A stretch of DNA of 8,653 nucleotides. It comes from CAYSUS01 sp964434165 (GTDB lineage: Bacteria > Planctomycetota > Planctomycetia > Pirellulales > Thermoguttaceae). This document shows, piece by piece, positions 1 to 6,781 of the stretch. Location of the stretch: positions 1 to 8,653 of the forward strand of contig CAYSUS010000184.1 in assembly GCA_964434165.1 (NCBI GenBank), read 5' to 3'. Position numbers and translations under genes: made by a program. Numbering within the stretch: the stretch's first letter is position 1; every line of letters starts with the position of its first letter. The notes under the pieces were generated by a model, which saw only the letters and a list, made by a program, of their open reading frames with translations, was not told where the DNA came from and searched no databases.

Positions 1-229
1 ATGAAACCCCACAACCCTCCATAAGTTCCGCTAACTCTGAATCAGAACACTAGGGATCTGTAAGCGTCGCAAGGCGCACGGCTACTGCGTCGCGGTAAGG
101 CCGGATGCCTGGTCTCCGGTTGGAGTCGCCATTAGCGGTTGCCGGCTGCAAAGAACCGCGACTAGGCGCGCTGGGGCGTTCACGGGGGTCGCGGGTTTCG
201 CTTTGGTCTGGTGCTTCGCGCTTCTTCCC
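1..229. other. Intergenic region downstream of the oxidoreductase gene
   Basis: I see no gene, tRNA or rRNA here. Bases 1-60 are about 47 percent G+C by direct count (28 of 60), far below the GC-rich coding sequence of the rest of the window, and contain a small perfect inverted repeat, TCTGA-A-TCAGA, at 36-46. The ATG at base 1 opens only a seven-codon frame ending in TAA at 22-24. A 7 bp inverted repeat pairs CCGCTAA (28-34) with TTAGCGG (132-138). The segment next to the oxidoreductase stop codon returns to high GC. This may be the 3' untranslated region of the oxidoreductase gene plus the edge of a different sequence block outside the window. Confidence 0.5.
124..163 (-). terminator. Possible hairpin downstream of the oxidoreductase gene
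   Basis: Two nested stems can form: AGTCGC (124-129) with GCGACT (158-163), and inside it GGTT (137-140) with AACC (154-157), separated by a 7-base bulge on one side and closed by a 13-base loop. It lies about 65 bases past the stop codon of the minus-strand oxidoreductase gene. There is no T-run after it on either strand, so it is not a classical intrinsic terminator. It could be a weak terminator, an mRNA 3'-end structure or chance in GC-rich DNA. Confidence 0.25.
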
Positions 230-1546
230 CTACCACGCCTTCGTCATGCCGGGCGTGGCGCACGGGTAGATGCCGTCGGGCCCCGGCTTGGGCTGGGGCT
301 CGCCGTCCCAGGTGCAGGAGGAGGGCGAGAGGTCGAGGTTCGAGTTGATCGCGTCGTCCCACTTGACGCGCTGGCCCGAGTAGGTGGCCATGCGCCCGAA
401 GATCGCCGTCATGGTGCTTTCAGCCCCATAGTCCCCTTCGTTGTACTCCTTGCCGGCGGCCAGGGCCGCGAACAGGTCGTCCATCTCCACCTGGTGGCCG
501 TCCTTGTCGCGCCTCCACTTCTGCGGCTCGCGGCCCGCGACGATCAACTCGCTGGTGCCGTGCCCCTGGATGTGGGCGCGTCCCTTGGTGCCGTGGGCGT
601 GCTCGGAGAAGCTGCCCCAGGTGCCCGGCTGGTGCCGGCAGAAGCTGAGCATGCTCGTCCCGTCCGCGTAGGTGAACTCGACCGCATGGTGGTCGAAGAT
701 CTCGCCGTAGTCCTTGCCCACGCGGACCTGCCGCCCGCCCATGCCCTTGGCCTCGACCGGATGGCCCCCGGCGATCCAGTTCATCACGTCCAGGTCATGC
801 ACGTGCTGCTCGACGATGTGGTCGCCGGAGAGCCACGTGAAGTAGTACCAGTTCTGCACCTGGTGCTCCATCTCGGTCTGCCCCGGCTTGCGGGGCCGGA
901 CCCACACGCCGCCCGAGTTGAAGTAGCAGCGGAGAAGCTTCAGTTGGCCGATCGCGCCGTCGTGGATCCGCTGGACGATCTCGCGGTGCTTGGTCTCGTG
1001 GCGGAGGTGGTGCCCCACGGCCACGGCGAGCCCCTTCTCCTTGGCCTTGTTGTTGGCGGCCAGGATACGGCGCAGGCCCGGGGCGTCGCAGGCGACCGGT
1101 TTTTCCATGAACACGTGCTTGCCGGCCTCGACCGCGGCCTCGAACTGCATGGGCCGGAAGCCCGGCGGGGAGCAGAGGAGCACCATGTCCACGTCCGACT
1201 CGATGGCCTTCTGGTAGGCATCCAGGCCCACGAACTTGCGATCCTCGGACACGTCGACCTTGCCCTCGCAGTGCGAGGCGATGCCCTGGAGGCTCCGCTC
1301 CAGCGGCGCGGAAAAGGCGTCGGCGATGGCCACGAGCTTGACGTTCGGGTTGGAGGCGTTGCGCAGGGCGTTGACCGCGGCGCCGGTGCCCCGGCCGCCG
1401 GCGCCGACCAGGGCGATGCGGATCGCGTCGCTGCCCTGGGCATGGGCGCTGCGGGCGACGGCAAGACCGGCCAGGGCGGCCGCGGAGGGCGGCGCGACCC
1501 GTGACGTATGGCGCGGGGAGGCCGAGTCGGCGGAGGGAAGGGGCAT
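230..1546 (-). CDS. Gfo/Idh/MocA family oxidoreductase with degenerate export signal
   Basis: This 438-residue protein is an NAD(P)-dependent sugar or polyol dehydrogenase of the Gfo/Idh/MocA type; the substrate cannot be told. The Rossmann dinucleotide loop GAGGRGTGA is at residues 48-56, the family EKP motif at 148-150, and the histidine-rich substrate-side segment GDHIVEQHVHDLDVMNW at 241-257. The C-terminal half is the alpha/beta substrate domain. Length is typical for planctomycete members of the family. The ATG at 1546 is supported by AGGAG at 1556-1560, nine bases upstream. Family members in this phylum usually begin with a twin-arginine signal, and the ending here (LAGLAVARSAHA, then QGSD) looks like its hydrophobic part and cleavage site. 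The SRRxFLK motif itself is missing: the frame reads SPRHTSRVAPPS, and the hydrophobic run is only about 11 residues. Export is therefore doubtful. A promoter candidate lies upstream, so it is probably transcribed separately from the MFS gene. Confidence 0.92.
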   Translation of the reverse strand: MPLPSADSASPRHTSRVAPPSAAALAGLAVARSAHAQGSDAIRIALVGAGGRGTGAAVNALRNASNPNVKLVAIADAFSAPLERSLQGIASHCEGKVDVSEDRKFVGLDAYQKAIESDVDMVLLCSPPGFRPMQFEAAVEAGKHVFMEKPVACDAPGLRRILAANNKAKEKGLAVAVGHHLRHETKHREIVQRIHDGAIGQLKLLRCYFNSGGVWVRPRKPGQTEMEHQVQNWYYFTWLSGDHIVEQHVHDLDVMNWIAGGHPVEAKGMGGRQVRVGKDYGEIFDHHAVEFTYADGTSMLSFCRHQPGTWGSFSEHAHGTKGRAHIQGHGTSELIVAGREPQKWRRDKDGHQVEMDDLFAALAAGKEYNEGDYGAESTMTAIFGRMATYSGQRVKWDDAINSNLDLSPSSCTWDGEPQPKPGPDGIYPCATPGMTKAW

Positions 1547-1609
1547 GCGCGGTGGCTCCTTGCTCGAGAGGGTCGGCGGGGAAAGGGCCCGGCAATCGAT
1601 CCAGGCCCC

Positions 1610-1637
1610 ATTGTAGTCGCGTGGCGCGGCGGTGCAA
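1610..1637 (-). promoter_or_regulatory. Candidate sigma-70 type promoter for the oxidoreductase gene
   Basis: Read on the minus strand, TTGCAC (1637-1632) is followed after 16 bases by TACAAT (1615-1610). The -10 box matches the TATAAT consensus at five of six positions; the -35 box keeps TTG and is weaker. Transcription would start near 1603, giving an untranslated leader of roughly 57 bases before the ATG at 1546. It sits in the 142 bp gap after the MFS gene, which fits an independent transcript. Assignment is by eye only. Confidence 0.45.
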
Positions 1638-1681
1638 CGGACGGGCGGCGACGTCGGTCGAAAGCGGTCCTTGGCATAGGT

Positions 1682-1697
1682 CGGGCGTTTACGCCCG
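1682..1697. repeat. GC-rich hairpin containing the MFS stop codon
   Basis: CGGGCG (1682-1687) and CGCCCG (1692-1697) form a perfect 6 bp GC stem around a 4-base loop, TTTA. On the minus strand the loop is TAAA, so the TAA stop codon of the MFS gene (1691-1689) lies in the loop. No T-run follows. It could act as an mRNA-end hairpin or weak terminator between the transporter and oxidoreductase genes. From memory, GGGCGTAAACGCCC-like palindromes recur in planctomycete genomes, so it may belong to a dispersed palindrome family; this window cannot show that. Confidence 0.45.
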
Positions 1698-3095
1698 GGG
1701 TGGCGCGGAACCAGCTCTCTCTCCCACGGTCTCCGCAGGGGCGCCTCCGTGAGCTCCGCCGAAGCGGGCCTCGAAGTCGGCCACGGTCGCCAGCGTGGGG
1801 TCGCTCTTCTCGCGGCGCGCCTCCCAGAGGCAGTGGAGACCCGAGAGCAAGACGCCCACGCCGCCGATCGCGAACAGCACGGGCAGGGAGGAGCCGGGGG
1901 CGGCGAGAATCCAGGCCCCCACGGCCGGGGCCGTCAATTGCACGAGGCCGTAGAGAAAGGCCAGGATGCCCTGGTAGCGGCTGGTGTCTCCGCCCGGTTT
2001 GGCGAAATGATCCACGCCGACCTGCCACCAGAGGATCCACGTGCCGCCCTGGACGGCCCCCACGCTGACGCGGGCGAGCACGGGCAGGGCCAGCGCGGCG
2101 GAGGGGGCCAGCGCGAGGCAGAAGGGCGTGGCGGCCAGGATCAAGGGATCGAGCCCCCAGCCGAAGCGGAGCCATGCCCAGGTCTTCCAGGGGTTGGCGC
2201 GGTCGAACCATCGTCCCAGCAGGCCCGTCGTGACAAAGGCGGCCAACGACGGGACGACGTGCAGAAGCATCGCGCACATCACGTAACTGAGCAGAAGATC
2301 CTCGCTCAGGAACTTGGGGATGTACGGCTTGTACACGAACCCGGCGAACCAGAACAGCCCGCACCCCAACAGGTAGCGGCGGAAGCGGCCGTCGCGGGCG
2401 ACCACGTCCGCCGCGGCGCGGAAGCTCTGGAGCACCCGGGGCTTCAGATCGCTCCCCGACGCCGTGCAGTCCTCCTGGACGCGGATTCGTCGAAACAAGG
2501 TATAGCTCGCGAAGCTGGTCAGCCCGCACAGCGCCATCATCAGTCGTGCGACGTCGATCTCGGCCCCGGCGGCTTGCGCCAGATCGAGGGTCCTGGCCGA
2601 GACGAGGAATGAGCTGAGAAACACCAGCGACGACCACTTGCGGATCTCGCCCACGGCCTGGCCCCGGTGCGTGGCCGGGTAATTCGTGCGCACGATGGCC
2701 GCGATCGGCGGGCGCGTGATCGTGCTGAACATCAGGCCCAGGCCGCCGAGGAACAGAAACAGCAGCGAGTCATGCGTGAGGCTCATGGCCGCCCCGGCCA
2801 GGGCGCAGCCCATTCCGGGCCAGAAGACGAAGGGCATCTTGGGCCGGGTGGCCATCCGACTGCCCAGGTAGAGCGTGGCGAGCATCCCCGCGCCGGCCAT
2901 CGTGATGTTCAGCCCGAGCTGCCACACCGGTGCCCCCATGGCCTTCAGGGCGATGAACGGGGCGTTGGCCACGATTCCGCCGGCCACGGCGTCGAGGATC
3001 GTGAACGCCAGGTGCCAGCGGTAGGTCCGCCGCGCTTCGCCCTCCAGCGCCGGGGCGCGAAAGAACTCCACCACGGCCGCCAACAGCATTTTCAT
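1689..3095 (-). CDS. Major facilitator superfamily transporter
   Basis: From the ATG at 3095 this is a 468-residue integral inner-membrane protein with about twelve hydrophobic segments, roughly at 29-50, 56-78, 87-105, 111-133, 153-170, 184-203, 241-258, 268-290, 304-330, 332-352, 376-397 and 403-423. A charged loop after segment 2 (LGSRMATRPKMP, 77-88) and another in the second half (GLLGRWFDRANPWKTW, 291-306) resemble MFS motif A, as expected from the two six-helix halves. The substrate cannot be inferred. The C-terminal tail (about 425-468) is soluble. A second possible start is the GTG at 3164, three bases after the kinase stop codon, adding 23 residues rich in Arg and Pro that do not look like an MFS N-terminus; I prefer 3095, though no clear ribosome binding site precedes it, and 3089 (ATG, residue 3) is also possible. 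It lies just downstream of the kinase and is probably co-transcribed. Its stop codon lies in a hairpin loop. Confidence 0.85.
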   Translation of the reverse strand: MKMLLAAVVEFFRAPALEGEARRTYRWHLAFTILDAVAGGIVANAPFIALKAMGAPVWQLGLNITMAGAGMLATLYLGSRMATRPKMPFVFWPGMGCALAGAAMSLTHDSLLFLFLGGLGLMFSTITRPPIAAIVRTNYPATHRGQAVGEIRKWSSLVFLSSFLVSARTLDLAQAAGAEIDVARLMMALCGLTSFASYTLFRRIRVQEDCTASGSDLKPRVLQSFRAAADVVARDGRFRRYLLGCGLFWFAGFVYKPYIPKFLSEDLLLSYVMCAMLLHVVPSLAAFVTTGLLGRWFDRANPWKTWAWLRFGWGLDPLILAATPFCLALAPSAALALPVLARVSVGAVQGGTWILWWQVGVDHFAKPGGDTSRYQGILAFLYGLVQLTAPAVGAWILAAPGSSLPVLFAIGGVGVLLSGLHCLWEARREKSDPTLATVADFEARFGGAHGGAPAETVGERAGSAPPRA

Positions 3096-3167
3096 GGGAT
3101 TCGGGCAGGGGCGGGCACGGGGGACGTCGGGGCAGGTCGAGGGCCTTAACTTAACGCGCCGCACGCG

Positions 3168-5966
3168 TCAGGGGAACGCCTCTTCCGCCTGCCCGGCGCC
3201 TCCCGCCAGCCCCGCATGGCTCGACGGCCCCTTCAGCCGGCCCAGCGCGGCCTGGGCCGATCGCAGCGTCGTCGCGCAGAGCCGATCCCCGGCCAGCTCG
3301 GGCCGCTCCGAAAGCTCGCGGAGGTTCTCGACGCACGTCTTCAGGAGGCTCCGCGACTCGGCCCGTGCCTCGGCAGCGCCCTCGGTCGAGCCGGCTTGCT
3401 GAAGAACCTGCGACAACCGCCACCGCACCAGCTCCAGGAACACGCGATCGTGCGACGGCAGGTTCGGATCGGCGGCGAGAGACTTCTCCTTCAGCTTGAT
3501 CGCGTCGCGGAAGCAGGTCTCGGCCTCGTCCAGTCGCCGGGCCTTCCAGCTTACCGTCCCCAGCTTGGCGAGGATCAGCGCCTGCGACCGGGCATAGTGC
3601 GGGTTGGCCGAGTCGTGCGCCACGAGCCATTCCGCCTGACGCAAGGCCCGCCGCAGGCCGTGCTCAAACTCAGCCGACAGGGCAAAGCGCCCGGGCGAGG
3701 ACAGCAGGTTCAGCGGCAGCCACGCGTAGGTGGCGGCCAGCTCGTAGCGGTAATCGGCCACGTCGGGATGCTGCGCGACCAGCTCCTCGAGGATCTGGAT
3801 CGCGCGACGACGCCCGCGCTGGCTGGCGGGGCTGCGCACCGACTCCGGTCCCGCCCCCAGCGGCCGGTGGCAGAGCGCTAAAAGGAACCGGTAGTCCGGA
3901 GCACTGGGGTTCTCCTGAACCAGCTCGTCCAGGATCCGCACCGCGTCGCGGCGGCACCGGTTGCCCTGGAGCCGCTGGGACTTGCGGGCGTCGGCCCCCG
4001 CCGTGCCCCTGGCCGCCGACTCGCGGGCCGAAAGGGGCGCGGTCGGCAGTTTGCTGGCCAGGAAGTACAGCGTGCGGGCCCTTTCGAAGCGGAGCTCCGC
4101 CGGGAGTGCCTCCGCGGCGGCCACGGTCCGCAGCACCGCGAGGGCCGTGCGGTGGCTCAGGCACGCCCGGCCATGCTGCCCCCGGGCCGACTCGACGCTG
4201 CCGATCTCGTTGTAGCTGCGGGCCATTTCCGTGGCGACGGCCAGGTCGTCCTCGGCCCGGCCGCACAGGGTGATCAGGGTCTCGACGGCGTTGAGATACG
4301 CCAGCTCGGCCTGGTCCATCTGCCCGAGACGCTGGCGGATGTCCCCGACGCGCCGGCTGGCGATCGCCGAGTCGAGCTTGAGCTGCCAGTCGCCCGAGAC
4401 CTGCTGGGCCAGGCGATCGTAGAACCCGATCAGGTTGGCCAGCACGGCCGCCGTCTCGGGCGAGGCCCGCACGTGCGTCGGAGCCGCGCCGGCCGAGGTC
4501 GTCGCCGGGGCTCCGGTGCGCAGTCCGATGCACGCGCACGCGTTGCCCGCGTCGGGGTCGAAGGCGATCCGGGCGCGATCGGGGGCGAGTTGAAGGTAGA
4601 TGTCGTTGAGCACGTCGCGGGCCAGGCGCGACGTCGCCCGCGCGCGGTCCAGGGCCTCGGTCGTTTCGGCGAACGCCCGACGCGTCTGCACGTAACCGGC
4701 GATCGCCGTGGCGGCGACGGCGACCAGAAGCACTGCGGCCAGGGCAGACGTGGCGGCCAGGGCCGGATTTCGACGGCACCACCGCCCGAGCCGCTGCACG
4801 AGCGAGACCGACCGGGCGCGGACCGGCCGATCCGCGAGGAACCGGCGCAGGTCCTCCGCCACGGCGGCGGCCGTCGGATAGCGCTGGGCCGGGTCCGGGG
4901 CGATGCACCGAAGGACGACCGCCTCCAGGTCGCGGGGCACGGCCACGTCGATCTCCCGGGGCCGCGGCGGCCGATCCCCAGCCTGCCCGCCGTCGGCGCC
5001 GCGCGCCTCCGAGTTCTCCTGGGCCGGCCGCAGCGTCAGCAGCTCATAGAGCGTAAGCCCCAGTCCGTACACGTCGGTCCGCGCGTCGGCCCCGCCCTGC
5101 CACTGCTCGGGGGCCATGTAGCGCCGCGTGCCCACCACCTCGCGCGGCCGATCGGGATCGTGGCGATCGACGGCCCGGGCGAGGCCGAAGTCGGCCACGC
5201 GCACCACGCCCTCGGCGTCGATCAGGAGGTTGCCGGGCTTCACGTCCCGGTGCAGCGTCCCCTGCTCGTGCGCGAAATGCAGGGCCTCGGCCGCCTGCAC
5301 GCCGATCCTCGCCACCGCCTGCCAGCAGGTTCTGGGCTTCTCGCCGCGGAAACGGGGCGCCGCGGTGTCGCCGCTGCCGAACTTGCGCTCGGTGAGCCCG
5401 CGCACGACGCCGTGGAGGTCCGGATCGCGGTCGCGGCGCAGCTCGCGAACGACCTCGTCCAGGCCCACGCCGCGCACCAGCGGCATCACGTAGTAGTGCA
5501 TCCCGTCCTGCTGGCCCACGCCGAACACGGCCACGATGTTGGGGTGATGGAGCCGGGCGGCGGTCTGGGCCTCGCGGCGGAACCGGTCGAGATGCCGGTC
5601 GCGGGAGAGGAGGTTCGACGGCAGCACCTTGACCGCGACGCGACGGGCGAGCGACCGCTGCACGGCCTCGTACACGGTCCCCATGCCGCCGCGGCCGACC
5701 TCGCGGAGGATGTCGAAGTCGCCGAGGTGATCCGGAGGGCTTTCCGCGACGGCCCGTTGGGCGGCGGCCTGGCGCGAGGCGGTCTCCTCGCCGCGGAGCC
5801 GCTCCATCATGGCCACCGTCGGAAGCAGTTGCTCGATCTCGCCGGCGTGCTGCGGAAACCGCGCGGCGTACTCGGCCACCGAAGGCGTTTCGCCCCGCCG
5901 GCATCGCGCGGCGAACTCCTCGACCACCTCCTCCAATAGATCGCGCTGGACCGCCGAATCGATCAT
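3168..5966 (-). CDS. Membrane-anchored Ser/Thr protein kinase with C-terminal TPR-like region
   Basis: This is a 932-residue Hanks-type kinase of the PknB kind. Residues 1-80 form a leader common in planctomycete kinases (EYAARFP, EIEQLLP). The kinase domain covers about 84-380: glycine loop GRGGMGTVYEAV (91-102), ATP lysine K113 in AVKV, partner glutamate E132, catalytic loop HRDVKPGN (239-246), DFG (259-261) and APE (285-287). All key residues are present, so it should be active. An Arg-rich insert (about 170-212) lies between the N-lobe and the catalytic loop. One transmembrane helix is at about 402-426. The rest (about 430-932) is helical and repeat-like, resembling degenerate TPRs (for example RRLDEAETCFRDAIKLKEKSL, 810-830), and should lie across the membrane as the sensing part. 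The ATG at 5966 is preceded by AGGAG at 5980-5976. The gene sits 13 bp after the sigma factor gene, suggesting joint function. The signal and phosphorylation targets are unknown. Confidence 0.93.
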   Translation of the reverse strand: MIDSAVQRDLLEEVVEEFAARCRRGETPSVAEYAARFPQHAGEIEQLLPTVAMMERLRGEETASRQAAAQRAVAESPPDHLGDFDILREVGRGGMGTVYEAVQRSLARRVAVKVLPSNLLSRDRHLDRFRREAQTAARLHHPNIVAVFGVGQQDGMHYYVMPLVRGVGLDEVVRELRRDRDPDLHGVVRGLTERKFGSGDTAAPRFRGEKPRTCWQAVARIGVQAAEALHFAHEQGTLHRDVKPGNLLIDAEGVVRVADFGLARAVDRHDPDRPREVVGTRRYMAPEQWQGGADARTDVYGLGLTLYELLTLRPAQENSEARGADGGQAGDRPPRPREIDVAVPRDLEAVVLRCIAPDPAQRYPTAAAVAEDLRRFLADRPVRARSVSLVQRLGRWCRRNPALAATSALAAVLLVAVAATAIAGYVQTRRAFAETTEALDRARATSRLARDVLNDIYLQLAPDRARIAFDPDAGNACACIGLRTGAPATTSAGAAPTHVRASPETAAVLANLIGFYDRLAQQVSGDWQLKLDSAIASRRVGDIRQRLGQMDQAELAYLNAVETLITLCGRAEDDLAVATEMARSYNEIGSVESARGQHGRACLSHRTALAVLRTVAAAEALPAELRFERARTLYFLASKLPTAPLSARESAARGTAGADARKSQRLQGNRCRRDAVRILDELVQENPSAPDYRFLLALCHRPLGAGPESVRSPASQRGRRRAIQILEELVAQHPDVADYRYELAATYAWLPLNLLSSPGRFALSAEFEHGLRRALRQAEWLVAHDSANPHYARSQALILAKLGTVSWKARRLDEAETCFRDAIKLKEKSLAADPNLPSHDRVFLELVRWRLSQVLQQAGSTEGAAEARAESRSLLKTCVENLRELSERPELAGDRLCATTLRSAQAALGRLKGPSSHAGLAGGAGQAEEAFP

Positions 5967-5975
5967 GATCAGCCG

Positions 5976-5982
5976 CTCCTCA
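5976..5982 (-). promoter_or_regulatory. Kinase ribosome binding site overlapping the sigma stop codon
   Basis: On the minus strand TGAGGAG (5982-5976) contains both the TGA stop of the sigma factor gene and an AGGAG Shine-Dalgarno sequence, nine bases before the kinase ATG at 5966. Ribosomes ending on the sigma gene would be placed on the kinase initiation site, so translation of the two is probably coupled. This fixes the kinase start. Confidence 0.7.
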
Positions 5983-6600
5983 CGGCGACGCCTCCGCGGG
6001 CATCGCCGAGCGCAGCCGCCGCAGGGCGCGAAGATAGCGCTTGCTCGCCGCGAACTTGTCGATGCCCAACACCTGGGCCACTTCGTTGTTGCTCAGCTCC
6101 TCCAGGTGGCGGAGGACCAGCACCTCGCGGTCGATCGCGTCGAGCCTTTCCAGGGCCTCCCGCACCTGGCCGATCATCTCTCCGCGCGCGGCCGCCTGGC
6201 TCGGCGAGGTCAGGCTGTCGGCCAGTTGGGCCGCCATGCTCGCCGTGCCGACTCCGCCCGACCCGCCCCACCGCAGACGGACTTCCTGGCTGACGTCCCG
6301 CATCTTCGCGCCCAGGTAGCGCCGGTGGGTGTCGATAAGGGCCTGAAGCGCGATCTGCCGCAGCCAGACGAAGACGGGCACCGTGGGGCGGGCCAGGTAT
6401 TGGCGGTACCGGCGGACCGTCTCCACCAGCGCGTCCTGGAGCACGTCCTCGTGATCGACTTTGCCGATCAGGCGGGGATCGAGCCGGAACGCGATCATCC
6501 GCAGCAGCCGCTCCCGGTAGCGCCGGAACAGCTTCGGCACGGCCTCCTCGTCCGGGACGATGAGCTGCGGCAACTGGCAAACCTCGGGTCCGCTGGGCAT
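5980..6600 (-). CDS. ECF-like sigma-70 family RNA polymerase sigma factor
   Basis: The 206-residue product has the two domains of an ECF sigma factor. Region 2 covers about residues 20-95, with DHEDVLQDALVETVRRYRQY (49-68) at the place of the core-binding DAED helix and VFVWLRQIALQALIDTHRRY (76-95) as the -10 recognition part. Region 4 covers about 143-198, with the helix-turn-helix around NNEVAQVLGIDKFAASKRYL (171-190) for -35 binding. A Gly-rich linker (about 110-140) joins them. There is no anti-sigma gene nearby and no transmembrane segment. The ATG at 6600 is chosen because homology-like sequence starts there and GAAGGA (6610-6605) lies four bases upstream; the reading frame stays open up to 6936 but the added residues look like the shadow of the divergent gene. 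The kinase gene follows after 13 bp, so phosphorylation may control its activity, an inference from known sigma-kinase pairs. Confidence 0.92.
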   Translation of the reverse strand: MPSGPEVCQLPQLIVPDEEAVPKLFRRYRERLLRMIAFRLDPRLIGKVDHEDVLQDALVETVRRYRQYLARPTVPVFVWLRQIALQALIDTHRRYLGAKMRDVSQEVRLRWGGSGGVGTASMAAQLADSLTSPSQAAARGEMIGQVREALERLDAIDREVLVLRHLEELSNNEVAQVLGIDKFAASKRYLRALRRLRSAMPAEASP

Positions 6601-6604
6601 CGGG

Positions 6605-6672
6605 TCCTTCTCGCGAGCAGAAATCCGCGGCCGGCCAGTCCACGCCCCCCGGCCCGCACGGTATTCAGTATA
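6605..6672 (-). promoter_or_regulatory. Candidate promoter and leader of the sigma-kinase operon
   Basis: On the minus strand the sequence TATACT (6672-6667) matches the -10 consensus at five of six positions, inside a small AT-rich island (GTATTCAGTATAGT, 6661-6674) in otherwise very GC-rich DNA. No convincing -35 box is visible; CTGCGA at 6695-6690 is the element at 17 bp spacing. A start near 6660 would give a leader of about 60 bases ending in the GAAGGA ribosome binding site at 6610-6605. A weak -35 could mean that this promoter is read by an ECF sigma factor, perhaps its own product, but that is speculative. Confidence 0.35.
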
Positions 6673-6781
6673 GTCGGAATCGCCGGCCGTCGCAGGCGTC
6701 GTGGGCCGCGCTGTTTTTGTGGGCCCGCCCGCTGGAAAACGCTCCCTCCCCCCGCGCCTTGCCCACCCAGGAGTCCTCCCC
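6673..6781 (+). promoter_or_regulatory. Upstream region and ribosome binding site of the prepilin-like gene
   Basis: AGGAG at 6769-6773 lies eight bases before the ATG at 6782 and decides that start against an upstream in-frame codon at 6701. No clear plus-strand promoter was found; TATAGT at 6669-6674 overlaps the minus-strand -10 candidate but has no -35 partner. The region holds a T-run (CTGTTTTTGT, 6711-6720) and a pyrimidine-rich stretch around 6740-6760. Confidence 0.5.

Noticed and set aside
28..138. CCGCTAA (28-34) and TTAGCGG (132-138) as possible integron attC-like core sites
   Set aside because: The repeats do not fit the GTTRRRY/RYYYAAC core consensus, there is no integrase gene in view and no cassette-like gene order.
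1..229. tRNA or small structured RNA gene
   Set aside because: I could not fold a cloverleaf or find a T-loop consensus; only short stems were found.
203..1504. 433-codon plus-strand open frame opposite the oxidoreductase
   Set aside because: It mirrors the codon structure of the minus-strand gene, which has clear Rossmann and EKP motifs; the plus-strand product shows no family features.
940..2637. 565-codon minus-strand frame spanning MFS and oxidoreductase genes
   Set aside because: It is an out-of-frame reading of two well-supported genes and of the gap between them, extremely Arg/Pro-rich. It was useful only for showing the SRR triplet in a shifted frame near 1500.
4152..5939. Very long open frame on the plus strand opposite the kinase gene (595 codons)
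   Set aside because: Its composition is rich in Arg, Gly, His, Ala, Val and Asp with no recognisable motif, as expected for the antisense of a GC-rich gene. The minus-strand frame carries all kinase motifs.
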